The notes under the pieces were generated by a model that ran no database searches, was not told where the DNA came from, and was given only the letters and a program-made list of their open reading frames with translations. A program made the translations under genes and the position numbers. Below, piece by piece: positions 1-12,200 of a DNA stretch of 48,871 nt. How positions within the stretch are numbered: position 1 is the stretch's first letter; every line of letters starts with the position of its first letter. The stretch is from Nemertoderma westbladi (Eukaryota; Xenacoelomorpha; Nemertodermatida; Nemertodermatidae): the NCBI GenBank assembly GCA_032718475.1, contig JAUCBJ010004933.1:1-48871 (forward strand). Reading direction: 5' to 3'.

Positions 1-754
1 CCCTCAATCACTATAAGGCTCTAATAGCGCAAATAGATCCTGTTTATCTCTGCCGCAGTATTATATACAGTATCATACAAAATAACTAATAATTTCTAAT
101 AATTTAAATCTTAATTAAGATAAATTGGAGACTCGCATTCCTTGCGGGTCTGTGAGGTGCAAATAATTTCGTGATAATTGAAGTTCCACTGCTCAGTTAT
201 AATGTCATCCTTCGATTTAAATTCACTCAGTTATTAAATTATTTATTCAAATATATCTTATCATTTATCCCAGTAAATCTTGATTGAAATATATTTATTC
301 AAGTTCTAAAATTGATTCTAAATCAAGTATTAAATTCACTCGGTATATATTCTGTTGCAGCGCAATATTTAAAAAATATAAGATTAATAAATCCACATGG
401 GGGTGGGTGGGGGGGCGGGGGAGGGGGGGGGGGGGGATACTTTCAACGCAATCAGAATTCATTCCTCTCCATGGATGGGAAAGTCGGCGCAAATAACAGC
501 TGAAGGAATAAAGCAACAATAACAAATTCCGGACTACGTTAGACGAGGACGTAGGTGAAACTATGTCTGTTTTAAATTTCGTGCAATCTAATTAAGATTT
601 GTATACAAATTTGATGGGGGATGTGTTTTAAGTACGACTCTATAATATATTCCAGGGCGTAGTAATTACCGAAAATGCAATTACTGCTATCCATAGAGGC
701 AAGTAACTATTCTAGAAGTTTATTTATTTAGCCATTCAATTATTTCAATGCACG
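1..754. other. Upstream non-coding DNA with dispersed-repeat fragments
   Basis: No coding exon is seen. Positions 405-436 are a G-rich run. It is followed at about 455-515 by a segment that reappears near 48085-48145 (shared core GCAAATAACAGCTGA). Positions 565-655 resemble one arm of the palindromic element at 7576-8436: both contain a TGCAATCT..ATTAAGATTTGTA block followed by a G-run and a CGACNCTATA-like end. These look like fragments of dispersed repeats. The promoter of the following gene should lie here, but no clear TATA box is evident. Confidence 0.5.
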
Positions 755-1201
755 ATGGCGGCCAACTATAGGAAAACCGCTGCAACAACTGAGGCCACAG
801 AACAGAAACCAGTAATTAAAGATCGTTTTACTTGGAACACTGGTGCTATTGCTAGAGGATGGAATATTGGACGTGTTGGTTATGGAAAGAAAGCGAGATT
901 CTTCCGTGATTGTATGTTCAACAAAAGTTTCCACGCTCAAAACCCGAGTATGGGGGTTATCTTTGTGGTACTCTTAGGATCGGTATCCTGGACTACGTGG
1001 TTTACGCTGCGCGTTGCTATGCGACACCCGGATATCCAAATAGATAAGAAACGCCGTCGGTTTCCATGGGACGATTGGAAGCAAGGCGATCAGTACCATC
1101 TCCTATTGAACGACGGGACCGGTCTGAAACGCAACGCCACCAAAGAAGCCAAGGAAAAGGGCGAAATCTTTACATCCGAAGAATTGTTTCCGAAGTATTG
1201 A
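755..1201 (+). CDS. B12D/NDUFA4-family mitochondrial inner-membrane subunit (148 aa)
   Basis: The ORF is a single uninterrupted frame with ATG in a good context (CACGATGG) and ends in TGA. Residues about 66-88 form one hydrophobic transmembrane segment, followed by R-x-A-x-R-HPD (about 86-93), a basic cluster, FPW (103-105) and DQY (112-114). This order (membrane helix, RxAxxNPD, PW, QY) is that of the NDUFA4/MLRQ and NMES1 proteins (B12D family), small subunits associated with cytochrome c oxidase or complex I in the inner membrane. Family members are usually about 80-90 residues, whereas this one has about 65 extra N-terminal residues rich in basic and aromatic positions and a lysine-rich C-terminal tail. 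The extension could be a targeting presequence or a lineage-specific addition. An upstream ATG at 750 overlaps in another frame. The absence of introns could mean a retrocopy, or that upstream non-coding exons are missed. The family call is by pattern recognition, not search. Confidence 0.7.
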   Translation: MAANYRKTAATTEATEQKPVIKDRFTWNTGAIARGWNIGRVGYGKKARFFRDCMFNKSFHAQNPSMGVIFVVLLGSVSWTTWFTLRVAMRHPDIQIDKKRRRFPWDDWKQGDQYHLLLNDGTGLKRNATKEAKEKGEIFTSEELFPKY

Positions 1202-4087
1202 CAACTTCTACTCGTAATGGTTGATGCAAGATGCATCTGCGAATGGTATCATAGTAGCTTTGCGTCACCATTTCGGTCCATTTTTTTAACATTTTCCATA
1301 TGGTTTTCTTGTTCGGAATATTTTAGATTAGTCTTCTAACCATTGCTAGCTATTGTTTTTAGGGTAACTAGTATTTTTCAGTATTTTACAATAACATAAC
1401 ATGATATCAAGTGAATTATTATTTAAATTAAACAAATTTAAATTCAAACTTGCCCTAGCTATAAACATGAAGAGCAATAGTATTTCTGAACAATAATTAA
1501 CCTTTTATATCATTCATAAATTTTTAAAAATATGTACAAGAAAAATAACTAGCCTACCGCGGTAGACTAATGCCTCACACCCTGTAGTCGATTTTTCGCG
1601 CCTTCGTAGGTAATACTACAAAGAATACGCTCCCTCATCGTGATTCTAATTTTAAATGCAATAATTATTCACATAATTATTCCCTTCTGCTTCCCTCATT
1701 TCAAAACCCCCTGCCTTCGCCATCCAATATACAACGGCCTTCCCTAATCAGTCTCCTTCAATCGTTATAAACCCTCCAGTTATGTAGTTATACTACAGTA
1801 TAACATCACCCGGCATCCCTGCTAACTACCATCACCCAATGGGAGAGCCTTACCTAATCAGTGTACCCTCCTTTCATATTGCTTTAGTCCTGTCCCAGTT
1901 TAACCAGGGAATATTATTGTACCCAATAAAACTCAATGAGACAAAGTTGCAGTTATTAGTCAGTTGACAGTCAATATCAATTATGATTTACATATATCCT
2001 TAGCAAGCGATAATTAGGGGTCAATTACATATTGACCCCGAATACCGGGTTTATAAGGGCCAGTACTTCACGAATTTAACAGTCAGTAACATCCGGCCAT
2101 GTAGATGGCAGCCTTGGTTCTGCTTATCGGCAATCGGACTGCACTATTCCTATTCCCTCTTTTCCTCTCCTGGCAATAGTGGGGTATAGGAGTGAGGGGG
2201 TACGCAGCAAACTTCGTCTGCGAGAAAGATTCGCCGACGTTCAATCTTCACCCGGACCAATCTTCGCTCTCAAAGCTGAGCAACTATCGCCCGGCGGAAA
2301 CCTTCGCCCGCAGGCAATATTCGCCGCGAGCAACCTTCGCCCAATAAACAATTATTGTTTTGGTTAGAAAAATCCGTCTTTGTAACCTGATCCTTCCCTC
2401 AATTAGTAACACCATCGTTTATTGTTTAGGTAAGAAAAACCCGTCTCTGTAACCTGCTCCTTTCCCTTAATTTGTTACTAAAATGGTTACTAACACAAAT
2501 CTTATTGGGCGAAGGTTGCTCGTGGGCGAAGATTGCACCCAACCGAGTGTGGGTAGGTTCCCGCATAGAACAGAGTTTTGGCCAACCAGCCCTGTAGTGC
2601 TTGCGCACTCTGCCCGCTGGCTTCTCAGTTTGACCCAGGACCGACTGCGTAGCCGTGAGGACAAAGTAGCAGCTAACTAACTACTGCGTCCAATCGGCCC
2701 CACCCCCGTTTGGACACAGACGGTAACCTGGTGTTCTGCACTATTGCCAAGTTCCAATACCGTGAAGCCGCACCAAGTTTATTACGACTTTGAATAAGAC
2801 TCTTTTCGACCGACTTTATAAAAACATACTATTTTTAGATTGTTTATATATATTTTTCAGAGTATTTTAGCATAAGAAACGACTAAAATATTGTTTTTCT
2901 TTATTTTTTTGGTTACAGTTTTTGGATTGTATTATTTTTCGAGGCTATACTGTGGATCCTAACGGACCCAAAGCACCCCTCACCCGGTTTCTCTTTTTCC
3001 CTCTTCCTAGAGGTTTTTCTATGGTGTTACATAGCGTAGACTATTTTTATACTGAAGGAAACATTAATAACATCTGGGAAATAGAAATCATTGTGTTTTA
3101 GTACTATCTATGAAGGGTTGTAAATAACAAGTCGTTGAAGGACCGTGTACTAATGCGAGCTATTTTCAAGTCAGTCTTGATACCGAGAAACCAAAACAGT
3201 AAACAAGTGTGTTAACACGAGGAATTATTTTGGAGACAAAAAAAAAGCTGTAAAGAGCTTTATCGTGCTGAAGGCACGAGAAATCCTTTACACACCCTCT
3301 TCCGGCAGCCCATGCAGTAGGCTGGCTATCGATTCATTCAACTCATTAGTGCCCTCCTACCCATTATCTCGGATTTCTAGTTCCCTAGCATTGAAGAAGG
3401 AGGAACGCGATTCTCCTCTAATACAACTTTGTGTTGGTTCCCTTAAATTTTTTAAATTTATCTACTATTGAATGAATGTAGTATATGAATATATACATTG
3501 AATATATTATATAAAACCGCATACCCACCAAACATGTTAACAAAAATAATATGAAAAAAATTGGAACAATCCAAAATTAGGCATATATTAATTGTACTCC
3601 TACAGGGGGACACAAGGCATACTGGACTGGTACTGAATACAATTTAAATTTGGGTTTATTTATTACTGAACTCATCATAAGATAGACTAATATTGATTAA
3701 CAAATAATAATAAACATTCACTACTAGTATTTTGTATTTTACATTATTTATAAATATTATTTCGATGAGTATTTCGAACGTTAAAAGTTACTCACCTTAA
3801 ATTAAAAACAACCATCCATGTCACACGTAATGTCTGCACTCCGTTTCCTTTTCCGTGTTTTTACTAATTATTGTTTATTTTCCGCGAGGAGGGGAGGGTG
3901 GTGGATTTGGGATGGGTTTATGGTTGTAACAGTTAATGATATGTAATAATGTTTCCATAAAATGTGGTTCGGTGTCAATTCTTCCCCTGTAGTCAGACTT
4001 TTTGCACAATCCCTAAGCAATTGGACGAAGAAAACTTTACTTATCAGGCCCTACTTAATTTAACATGTTATAACCTAAAACGAAAGA
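1202..4087. other. 3' flank and gene-poor intergenic DNA
   Basis: Downstream of the B12D-like gene there is AT-rich sequence; a possible AATAAA polyadenylation signal lies near 1925. Between about 2220 and 2540 is a cluster of diverged short repeats around the words CAATCTTCGCCC and CAACCTTCGCCC. The block at 2313-2347 is inverted relative to 2500-2538. Between them, about 2349-2408 and 2419-2477 are two imperfect direct copies of a 60-70 bp segment (TATTGTTT..AACCTG.TCCTT), related to DNA near 48165-48245. No convincing exon was found in 2540-4087. Confidence 0.45.
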
Positions 4088-4956
4088 TATAATACTCTAC
4101 ACGAACCTGGACTGAACTGATCCGAACTGGATCGAAAGTGTGACGAACTGGACCGCCAAATGAAATATAATCTAAAAACAACCATCCATGCCGACAAGTG
4201 AAAATAAACATTAAAATTAATATGGTCGCTTCGAACATTGTAAATTTAGTTGCGTTTAAGATATCGATAAATTAATATAACTTTCATCTAACACAGCTGC
4301 TGCACTGCTTTTTACCAGTATACATGTCGCAAGTCTGCATTGTATAATATTTTTCAGTATTTTGTGCACCGGTCTGCCGGTAGTACAATACTGTACATAC
4401 AATACCTACAATACTGCAATATACTGATATACGTACATAAAGGGTAGCCTACTCGTTAGACACATACCGACAAATTATAACATTATTATATAAGGTATGC
4501 ATGCAGGTAGGCCTACTTAGGTATGACTGCACTATTAAGCCCCGTTCCGGTATCTTTTTATTAAATAACATTTCTCAATTTGTGTTATAAGCTAGGCCTA
4601 TACTACCGTCTATAATTGCTGCAACTAAAGGTATAAACACAACTACCGGTACGCAAAATACGGCAATCTATAATACCAGATACCTGCTACCGGTAGGCCA
4701 ATTAATTGGTAAAAGCAGTACAGCAGTGTTTTATGTGAAGTAAGCAATCTTAATTTAGCGACATCTTATAAGCAACTAAATTGACAATGTATGAAAAGAC
4801 CAAATATAATTCAATATTAATTTTCACCTGTCTGCATGGTTGGTTGTTTTTAGATTATCGTTCATTTGGTGGTCTACTTCGGTCCAGTTCGCCGCGCTTT
4901 CGATCCAGTTCGGTTCAGTTCGGTCCAGTTCGGTACACATTCGTGTAGAGTACTAT
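4088..4956. mobile_element. Foldback/MITE-like element with long inverted arms
   Basis: The left arm begins with ATAATACTCTACACGAAC (4088) and the right arm ends with CGTGTAGAGTACTAT (4956), its reverse complement. The arms continue imperfectly for roughly 250-300 bp. Landmarks include repeated GAACTGGA words, TCTAAAAACAACCA on the left paired with TGGTTGTTTTTAGA on the right, and CTGCACTGCTTTTTACC paired with its complement near 4710. The central loop is about 4400-4630. No transposase ORF is present, so it is non-autonomous. A clear target-site duplication was not identified. Confidence 0.75.
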
Positions 4957-7449
4957 CCAAACGAAAGGATGTTTGACACACCGAACCCAATGAAGATGGG
5001 CCCATGTGAAGTATACCAGACTTTCTGCCGTTATATTTCACTTTGCAGTTACCCCCATGTGAAGAATACCAGGTTTTTACCAGAAACACAGGTTACAGAA
5101 GGGCTGAATCTAACCAAAACAATAAACGAATTAGTATACTGTATGTACAGGTTGTAAGACGAAAATATGCGCTATAAAACACTTAATAAAGATAAATTAA
5201 AAAAAAATAAAAAATCTTCATATATAAAATTCCAATAAAAAGTCGAGCGAATAGTATAGTGAAATCCTGGTATTCTTCACATTGGCGTGAAGATGTATGA
5301 CCAATAATAATTGGTCATTTAACCATTGGCAAGTGAATAGTATTTTGTATTTATGCTGCTGGGTACATAACATTATTGCACTTAATAGGGTAAAATAAAA
5401 TTCGAGTTCCAGTCCATCTGTCAAGTCTAATGGAATAATGTTTGTAACCATGACCTACTATAATGTACGGTATTAACTGTAGTACGTCACGTTTTAACGA
5501 AGCTCTCATTGCCAATTTCGTTTTGATTTGATTAAAATACATCGTGGTAAACGAAGTGACCGAATCTCGTCCGTTTCTTTCAGGCTGCAGCGAGTATCTG
5601 GGGTGCGTCTTGGGAAGTTAATATGGAGTTCGGTCTGGCAATGGATAGTTCTCAGAAGGAAAGAGTTAGAAACGTAAAGCGTGATCGCACCGAATTCTAT
5701 ATAGGTTGGTTTAATTGGGTTAATACAGTGCCTTCTAGATGGATGGATACCATCCAATTTTTAAAGATAGTTTTTGCCTGTTTTTACTTTAATTTGTTAT
5801 TCGAGAATATAATCGACGCTTTTTAAAAAACAGAAAAGTTCTCGAACAAATATATTTTGTTTTGGACTTTTCAAATTTTTTAAAAATGTTTTTAATTGTT
5901 TGTTTAAGGTAATGCGATTTAATAAATCGATTAATTTTTTTTGGTATATTTCAGTACAGCGGTATGTCTACATCTTTCCAATTAGTTAATAGGCGAGTCA
6001 ATCTAGCCGAAAAAGGGGGTCAACCCATAACAAATTCGCAATTCATCCAAACCAATTTTATTTTATTCTACATTAACTTGTTAATACCCCCAAAAAAGTC
6101 TATAAAAATATATTATGCGGATCACCTTCAATTTCCTGTTTCTTTCCTTAGCAACATGGATTTTACATAGCAACAAGGGGTCTATTGGTGGGATTTTCTC
6201 CAAATTTGGTACAGACAAACTTTACTCTAATGACTATCGATTGACATTAGTATGCACTTCTAGAGTTACCAATTTAGTTTCCAGAGCAACGGAAATTTGT
6301 CTAATAATTTAACCATTTTAAATACCAATCTTGCTGGTACAATATAAGAATCTTATTTACACAACATCTCTACTAAACGGGTGGATGTAACCGCGGCCAT
6401 CGGATTTATCGACCTCAAAAACCCTTATCCCCAAAAAATTTATTTGTTATATGATAAACTATTGTGGTTTTCAAACTAAAACAAATAAATCAATTACACC
6501 TAAAATCAATAGAGCAATCACAATTTAATTATGTGAAAAATGATGTGAATTAATGGAAATTATGAAATTTCCTTGCAGTGGAATTGTATAATTTTTTTAC
6601 AACAGTTACCTTATTAATATATCGTGAAGTTTTTGATATATTTAAAAATTTGATGCGACTTCTAGTTTCCGAGATATAGCAATTAATGTGTAACACGCCA
6701 GTGTAAATATTACTAATTTCCCATTGAATCACAGCTTATTGTGAAATTAATTAAATTATTCTGGAACATCACCGATTTGCTACTTACTTTTCCCTACTCT
6801 TCCTTTTGTTTGGCTTGTCTTATGCAAATTTACGCAGAATTTCCATGAATAAACATATGATCCGCAAAATAAAATTTTATAGGCTTTTTTTTGGTCATTA
6901 ATAAGGTAATATAGAATCCAAAATGTGTGGTTCGGATTGATTGCGAAATACTTATGGGTTTTTTGCTAGATTGACTCGACTATAAAATCAAGTCTAGAAA
7001 TTCGATTCTCTACTCTCTACTCTATCACGTGGTTTGATAACATCTTCTTAATTGTTCCACCGTATGTTAACCATTATCAGTACCAGATGATTTGCCTCCC
7101 TCCATAAGACAGTTATATCCGTTGTGTGTTTGCTCCGGTTACTTTATAATTAAAGCTTTTTAATTAAAAACAGCATCGAAAATATGTAGTTTCGTAAGTT
7201 ATTAAATTGCCTTCTAGAATATGAAATATTATGTTCTAGAATATTTTTGTAATGTAATAATGTTTGAAGATGATGTTATATAACATTAATAAACATCAGA
7301 AACGTGGAAAAATAGCATAATATACCAAGGGGGGGGGTGATTTAGTAAAGTGGGTCGAAACTTAACGTTTGATATTTTAAGCCGAATAATTATTTTGCTT
7401 GAAATTTATGGCAATGGCGACCAAAACCGATTACATATCTACTCGTTAG
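4957..7449. other. Gene-poor DNA, probably upstream or first intron of the large gene
   Basis: The sequence is AT-rich. A short inverted repeat pairs GTGAAGAATACCAGG near 5058 with its complement near 5265. No recognisable protein domain is encoded on either strand, and the short ORFs present have composition expected by chance. The only candidate coding segment is the signal-peptide-like ORF at 6115-6208, listed separately. Confidence 0.4.
6115..6208 (+). CDS. Candidate signal-peptide exon (speculative)
   Basis: An ATG at 6115 opens a frame beginning MRITFNFLFLSLATWIL, which has the basic start and hydrophobic core of a secretion signal. A possible donor (G|GTACAG) after 6208 would leave phase 1, matching the phase-1 acceptor at 7449/7450 of the next plausible exon. 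The downstream protein contains an EGF domain and should be secreted or membrane-bound, so a signal exon is needed somewhere upstream. Against it: a hydrophobic ORF in AT-rich DNA is easily produced by chance, and the phase match has a one-in-three prior. Confidence 0.2.
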
Positions 7450-7549
7450 GTGGAGCTCCTCCAATCGGGGATAGTGAACCGGAAGGACCTGGAACCGATC
7501 CCGAACCAACAGAAGGGCCAACAACTGCACGAGGATTACTTGGAAAAAG
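7450..7549 (+). CDS. Large extracellular-type gene, exon: Pro/Glu/Thr-rich linker
   Basis: The exon follows an acceptor TCGTTAG and ends at the strong donor AAAAAG|GTGAGC (phase 2). It encodes a low-complexity linker rich in G, P, E and T (PPIGDSEPEGPGTDPEPTEG), typical of spacers in extracellular proteins. The phase-2 end is completed by the single base at the start of the exon at 8614, giving Ser. The 5' boundary is less certain because the frame stays open further upstream to about 7350. An 860-bp palindrome lies in the following intron. Confidence 0.5.
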
Positions 7550-7575
7550 GTGAGCACTATAGCAACTATATTACC

Positions 7576-8436
7576 CCGTGTTCCAGAATATAGTGTCGTA
7601 ATTCAGTGACACCCACAAATTTTCTACAAAACTTAATGAGATTGCATGAAATCAGAAATATAAGTATTTTCACCTCCCGACCACTTACTGGATGAGCCAG
7701 AAATTTTAATTTTGCTTTCAATCTTTAGCTACAAGGATTTAAAATAAGTGACTCCGGCTATATAGCACCATTCCCGCGCAGTATTTCTTCTACCGTATAG
7801 CTGTTTGTTGGTACCAATTGAAAGCTGGCCCTGCAAGGATTTCAAATATGTAACACAATTTGAATTTCGTTTAAAAATAGCTCAGATATAGGCGTTCAAA
7901 TGTTGCATGGTTATGCACCTGTGGGGGGTGTTTTATTCTATCTAATAAACAAATCATATTCTGGAACATTTTTTAAATGTATGAATAGCTACGTAATAGT
8001 ATGAATACAGATGTAATGCATTGTTGCCCAGCTACGTATTTGGATAAACAAAATGTTCCAGATTATGATATATTTAATAAATAGAATAAAATAGCCTAGG
8101 ACAGATGCAAAACAATGCACCATTTGAACGCTCATATCTCAGTTATTTTTCAACGAAATTCAAATTGTGATACATATTTGGAATCCTTGCATGACCAGCT
8201 TTCCATTGGTACCAACAAACAGCTATAAGGTAGAAGAATAACTGCGCGGGACTGGTGCAATATCGACGTGAGACACCTTTTTTAAACGCTTGTAGAGAAG
8301 ATTGAAAGCAAAAATAAAGGTGAAATTACTTATGTTTCAAATTTCATGCAATCTCATTAAGATTTGTAGAAAAACTAAGGGGGGGGGGGGGGGGGGGGTG
8401 GGGCGTGTCATTACGACACTATATTCTGGGACATGG
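7576..8436. mobile_element. Palindromic foldback element inside an intron
   Basis: The left end (TTCCAGAATATAGTGTCGTAAT, from about 7581) is the reverse complement of the right end (ATTACGACACTATATTCTGG, to about 8430). Arms of about 390 bp align with gaps. Matched landmarks include CTGTTTGTTGGTACCAAT (about 7800) against ATTGGTACCAACAAACAG (about 8205), and GAAAGCTGG against CCAGCTTTC. The centre is near 7980-8050. The right arm contains a long G-homopolymer (about 8380-8398). No ORF is present. A related half-copy lies at about 565-655. The element sits between two coding exons of the large gene, so its RNA could form a long hairpin in the intron. Confidence 0.85.
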
Positions 8437-8613
8437 TGTTGGTGTATAGTGTTTTAGTATTAAATCAGTAAATTAGTTTATTTATGTGTAAGATTTATTC
8501 CGTATGTCCAACATGTCTCCTGTTCTTGTTGATGAATTTAGAATTCAGTGTGGCATTCTGTGTACATGTACATACTTTGGAATGCCTTAACGGTACTACA
8601 TTTACATTAACAG

Positions 8614-8768
8614 CAGCAAGAGATCGTCCCGCTCCATCGAAGCGGGTGACACGAAATTGCTGCGCGTTTGGGCGCAGTCAGCCAAGGATAACCCAGTCCC
8701 CATTGGATACTCCTTAGAGACGATAGATATTCTATTCCACAACAGGTACTTCAATGAAGAAATGGAAG
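8614..8768 (+). CDS. Large extracellular-type gene, exon with LLRVW motif
   Basis: The acceptor is ATTAACAG; the exon starts with one base that completes the phase-2 codon from 7549 and ends in phase 1. The peptide contains a Ser/Arg-rich start, then DTKLLRVWAQSAKDNPVPIG and a hydrophobic/aromatic stretch ending FNEEME. The donor GTTCGT is weak, and the frame stays open past it to 8875, so an alternative end is possible. The LLRVW segment resembles LLRVWTEYP in the exon at 47647, suggesting an internally duplicated module. No named domain was recognised. Confidence 0.5.
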
Positions 8769-9040
8769 GTTCGTTTATAGTTCGCAGTTACTCTGACTCT
8801 AAGGTCATTCTAACTAAGTTAAAGTTATGTGCTAAAGTTCGGTGCTCAAATATATATAAACCTTTGTTTGTTTGAATAAAATCATTATAAAGTATATTAG
8901 ATTTAATACAGGTTGCACCAGCAGTAAGTGTGGTCTAAGTGTTGCTCTTTTTATTATAAGACGACTTAGATTATATATTTTGTTAATTAGTAAGATAATA
9001 AGACATTAACAACTATCCATTATATTTTGAATCGATTTAG

Positions 9041-9265
9041 GAATTGATATGAAACGGAAGTGTATGAGGAACGCCCTTGTTAACTATTGCTCCACGGTAA
9101 ACGGTGCCGATTGTACGAGTTCGGATAACGACGAGAAGGCACCGCGAAGCGCCTTGCGATACGGCGACTTCGTTAACATCGAATCGAAGAAGTTAAATAC
9201 AAAACTAATGATATCCCCAGATAACGTCCTGGTTGAAGGAGCGGCTTGTAAACCATTTAGTACAG
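9041..9265 (+). CDS. Large extracellular-type gene, exon: first beta-trefoil/MIR-like repeat; its 3' end is the satellite seed
   Basis: The acceptor is CGATTTAG; the first two bases complete a phase-1 codon and the exon ends at ACAG|GTAGGA (9265/9266), phase 1. Composition is coding-like. It contains several Cys residues, then ALRYGDFVNIESKKLNTKLM, which resembles the RxGD-V-x-L repeats of MIR/beta-trefoil folds. A second such motif (LIRFGDNIRLNT) starts the next exon at 24693, supporting the splice over a 15.4-kb intron. The last 18 exon bases plus the donor (9248-9280) are the same sequence as variant monomers of the 29-bp satellite that fills the following intron. The coding end and the satellite are therefore physically continuous. 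Confidence 0.7.
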
Positions 9266-12200
9266 GTAGGAGGGTGGCAAACTATTTAGTATAGGGAGGA
9301 TGGTGGCAAATCATTTAGTACAGCTGGAGGGTGGCAAACCATTTATTATAGGTAGGAGGGTGGCAAACCATTTGGTATAGGTAGGAGGGTGGCAAACCAT
9401 TTGGTATAGGGAGGAGGGTGGCAAACCATTTAGTATAGGTAGGAGGGAGGTAAACCATTTAGTACAGGTAGGAGGGTGGCAAACCATTTAGTATAGGTAG
9501 GAGGGTGGCAAACCATTTAGTATAGGTAGGAGGGTGGCAAACCATTTGGTATAGGTAAGAGGGTGGCAAACCATTTAGTATAGGTATGAGGGTGGCAAAC
9601 CATTTAGTATAGGTAGGAGGGAGGTAAACCATTTAGTACAGGTAGGAGGGTGGCAAACCATTTAGTATAGGTAGGAGGGTGGCAAACCATTTAGTATAGG
9701 TAGGAGGGTGGCAAACCATTTAGTATAGGTAGGAGGGTGGCAAACCATTTAGTATAGGTAGGAGGGTGGCAAACCATTTAGTATAGGTAGGAGGGTGGCA
9801 AACCATTTAGTATAGGTAGGAGGGTGGCAAACCATTTAGTACAGGTAGGAGGGTGGCAAACCATTTAGTATAGGTAGGAGGGTGGCAAACCATTTAGTAT
9901 AGGTAGGAGGGTGGCAAACCATTTAGTATAAGTAGGAGGGTGGCAAACCATTTAGTATAGGTAGGAGGGTGGCAAACCATTTGGTATAGGTAAGAGGGTG
10001 GCAAACCATTTAGTATAGGTATGAGGGTGGCAAACCATTTAGTATAGGTAGGAGGGTGACAAACCATTTGGTATAGGTAAGAGGGTGGCAAACCATTTAG
10101 TATAGGTATGAGGGTGGCAAACCATTTGGTATAGGTAGGAGGGTGGCAAACCATATAGTATAGGTAGGAGGGTGGCAAACCATTTAGTATAGGTAGGAGG
10201 GTGGCAAACCATTTAGTATAGGTAGGTGGGTGGCAAACCATTTGGTATAGGTAGGAGGGTGGCAAACCATTTAATATATGTAGGGGAGGCAAACCATTTA
10301 GTATAGGTAGGAGGGTGGCAAACCATTTAGTATAGGTAGGAGGGTGGCAAACCAATTAGTATAGGTAGGAGGGTGGCAAACCATTTAGTATAGGTAGGAG
10401 GGTGGCAAACCATTTAGTATAGGTAGGAGGGTGGCAAACCAATTAGTATAGGTAGGAGGGTGGCAAACCATATAGTATAGGTAGGAGGGTGGCAAACCAT
10501 TTAGTATAGGTAGGAGGGTGGCAAACCATTTAGTATAGGTAGGAGGGTGGCAAACCATTTGGTATAGGTAGGAGGGTGGCAAACCAATTAGTATAGGTAG
10601 GAGGGTGGCAAACCATATAGTATAGGTAGGAGGGTGGCAAACCATTTAGTATAGGTAGGAGGGTGGCAAACCAATTAGTATAGGTAGGAGGGTGGCAAAC
10701 CATATAGTATAGGTAGGAGGGTGGCAAACCATTTAGTATAGGTAGGAGGGTGGCAAACCATTTGGTATAGGTAGGAGGGTGGCAAACCAATTAGTATAGG
10801 TAGGAGGGTGGCAAACCATATAGTATAGGTAGGAGGGTGGCAAACCATTTAGTATAGGTAGGAGGGTGGCAAACCATTTAGTATAGGTAGGAGGGTGGCA
10901 AACCAATTAGTATAGGTAGGAGGGTGGCAAACCATATAGTATAGGTAGGAGGGTGGCAAACCATTTAGTATAGGTAGGAGGGTGGCAAACCATTTAGTAT
11001 AGGTAGGAGGGTGGCAAACCATTTGGTATAGGTAGGAGGGTGGCAAACCAATTAGTATAGGTAGGAGGGTGGCAAACCATATAGTATAGGTAGGAGGGTG
11101 GCAAACCATTTAGTATAGGTAGGAGGGTGGCAAACCATTTAGTATAGGTAGGAGGGTGGCAAACCAATTTAGTATAGGTAGGAGGGTGGCAAACCATATA
11201 GTATAGGTAGGAGGGTGGCAAACCATTTAGTATAGGTAGGAGGGTGGCAAACCATTTAGTATAGGTAGGAGGGTGGCAAACCATTTAGTATAGGTAGGAG
11301 GGTGGCAAACCATTTAGTATAGGTAGGAGGGTGGCAAACCAATTAGTATAGGTAGGAGGGTGGCAAACCATATAGTATAGGTAGGAGGGTGGCAAACCAT
11401 TTAGTATAGGTAGGAGGGTGGCAAACCATTTAGTATAGGTAGGAGGGTGGCAAACCATTTGGTATAGGTAGGGGGGTAGCAAACCATTTAGTATAGGTAG
11501 GAGGGTGGCAAACCATTTGGTATAGGTAGGAGGGTGGCAAACCATTTAGTATAGGTAGGAGGGTGGCAAACCATTTAGTATAGGTAGGAGGGTGGCAAAC
11601 CATTTGGTATAGGTAGGAGGGTGGCAAACCATTTAATATATGTAGGGGAGGCAAACCATTTAGTATAGGTATGAGGGTGGCATATAGGTAGGGGGTGGCA
11701 AACCATTTAATATATGTAGGGGTGGCAAACCATTTAGTATAGGTAGGAGGGTAGCAAACCATTTAGTGTAGGTATGAGGGTGGCAAACCATTTGGTATAG
11801 GGAGGAGGGTGGCAAACCATTTAGTAAAGGTGGAGGGTGGCTAACCATTTAATATAGGTAGGAGGGTGGCAAACCATTTAGTATAGGTATGAGGGTGGCA
11901 AACCATTTATTATAGGTAGGAGGGTGGCAAACCATCTAGTATAGGTAGGAGGGTGGCAAACCATTTAGTATAGGTAGGAGGGTGGCAAACCATTTAGTAT
12001 AGGTAGGAGGGTGGCAAACCATTTAGTATAGGTAGAAGGGTGGTAAACCATTTAGTATAGGTAGGAGGGTGGTAAACCATTTAGTATAGGTAGGAGGGTG
12101 GCAAACCATTTAGTATAGGTAGGAGGGTGGCAAACAATTTAGTATAGGTATGAGGGTGGCAAACCATTTGGTATAGGTAGGAGGGTGGCAAACCATTTAG

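Noticed and set aside
284-525. Short ORFs over the G-rich run (Gly- or Pro-rich peptides)
   Set aside because: These are low-complexity translations of a homopolymer with no supporting exon structure.
2179-2680. Overlapping ORFs on both strands near 2.2-2.7 kb
   Set aside because: They come from a GC-richer cluster of short inverted and direct repeats; the peptides show no domain.
5623-5826. ORF beginning MEFGLAMDSSQ as a possible exon
   Set aside because: No recognisable domain, no convincing splice sites in phase with the downstream gene, and AT-rich composition.
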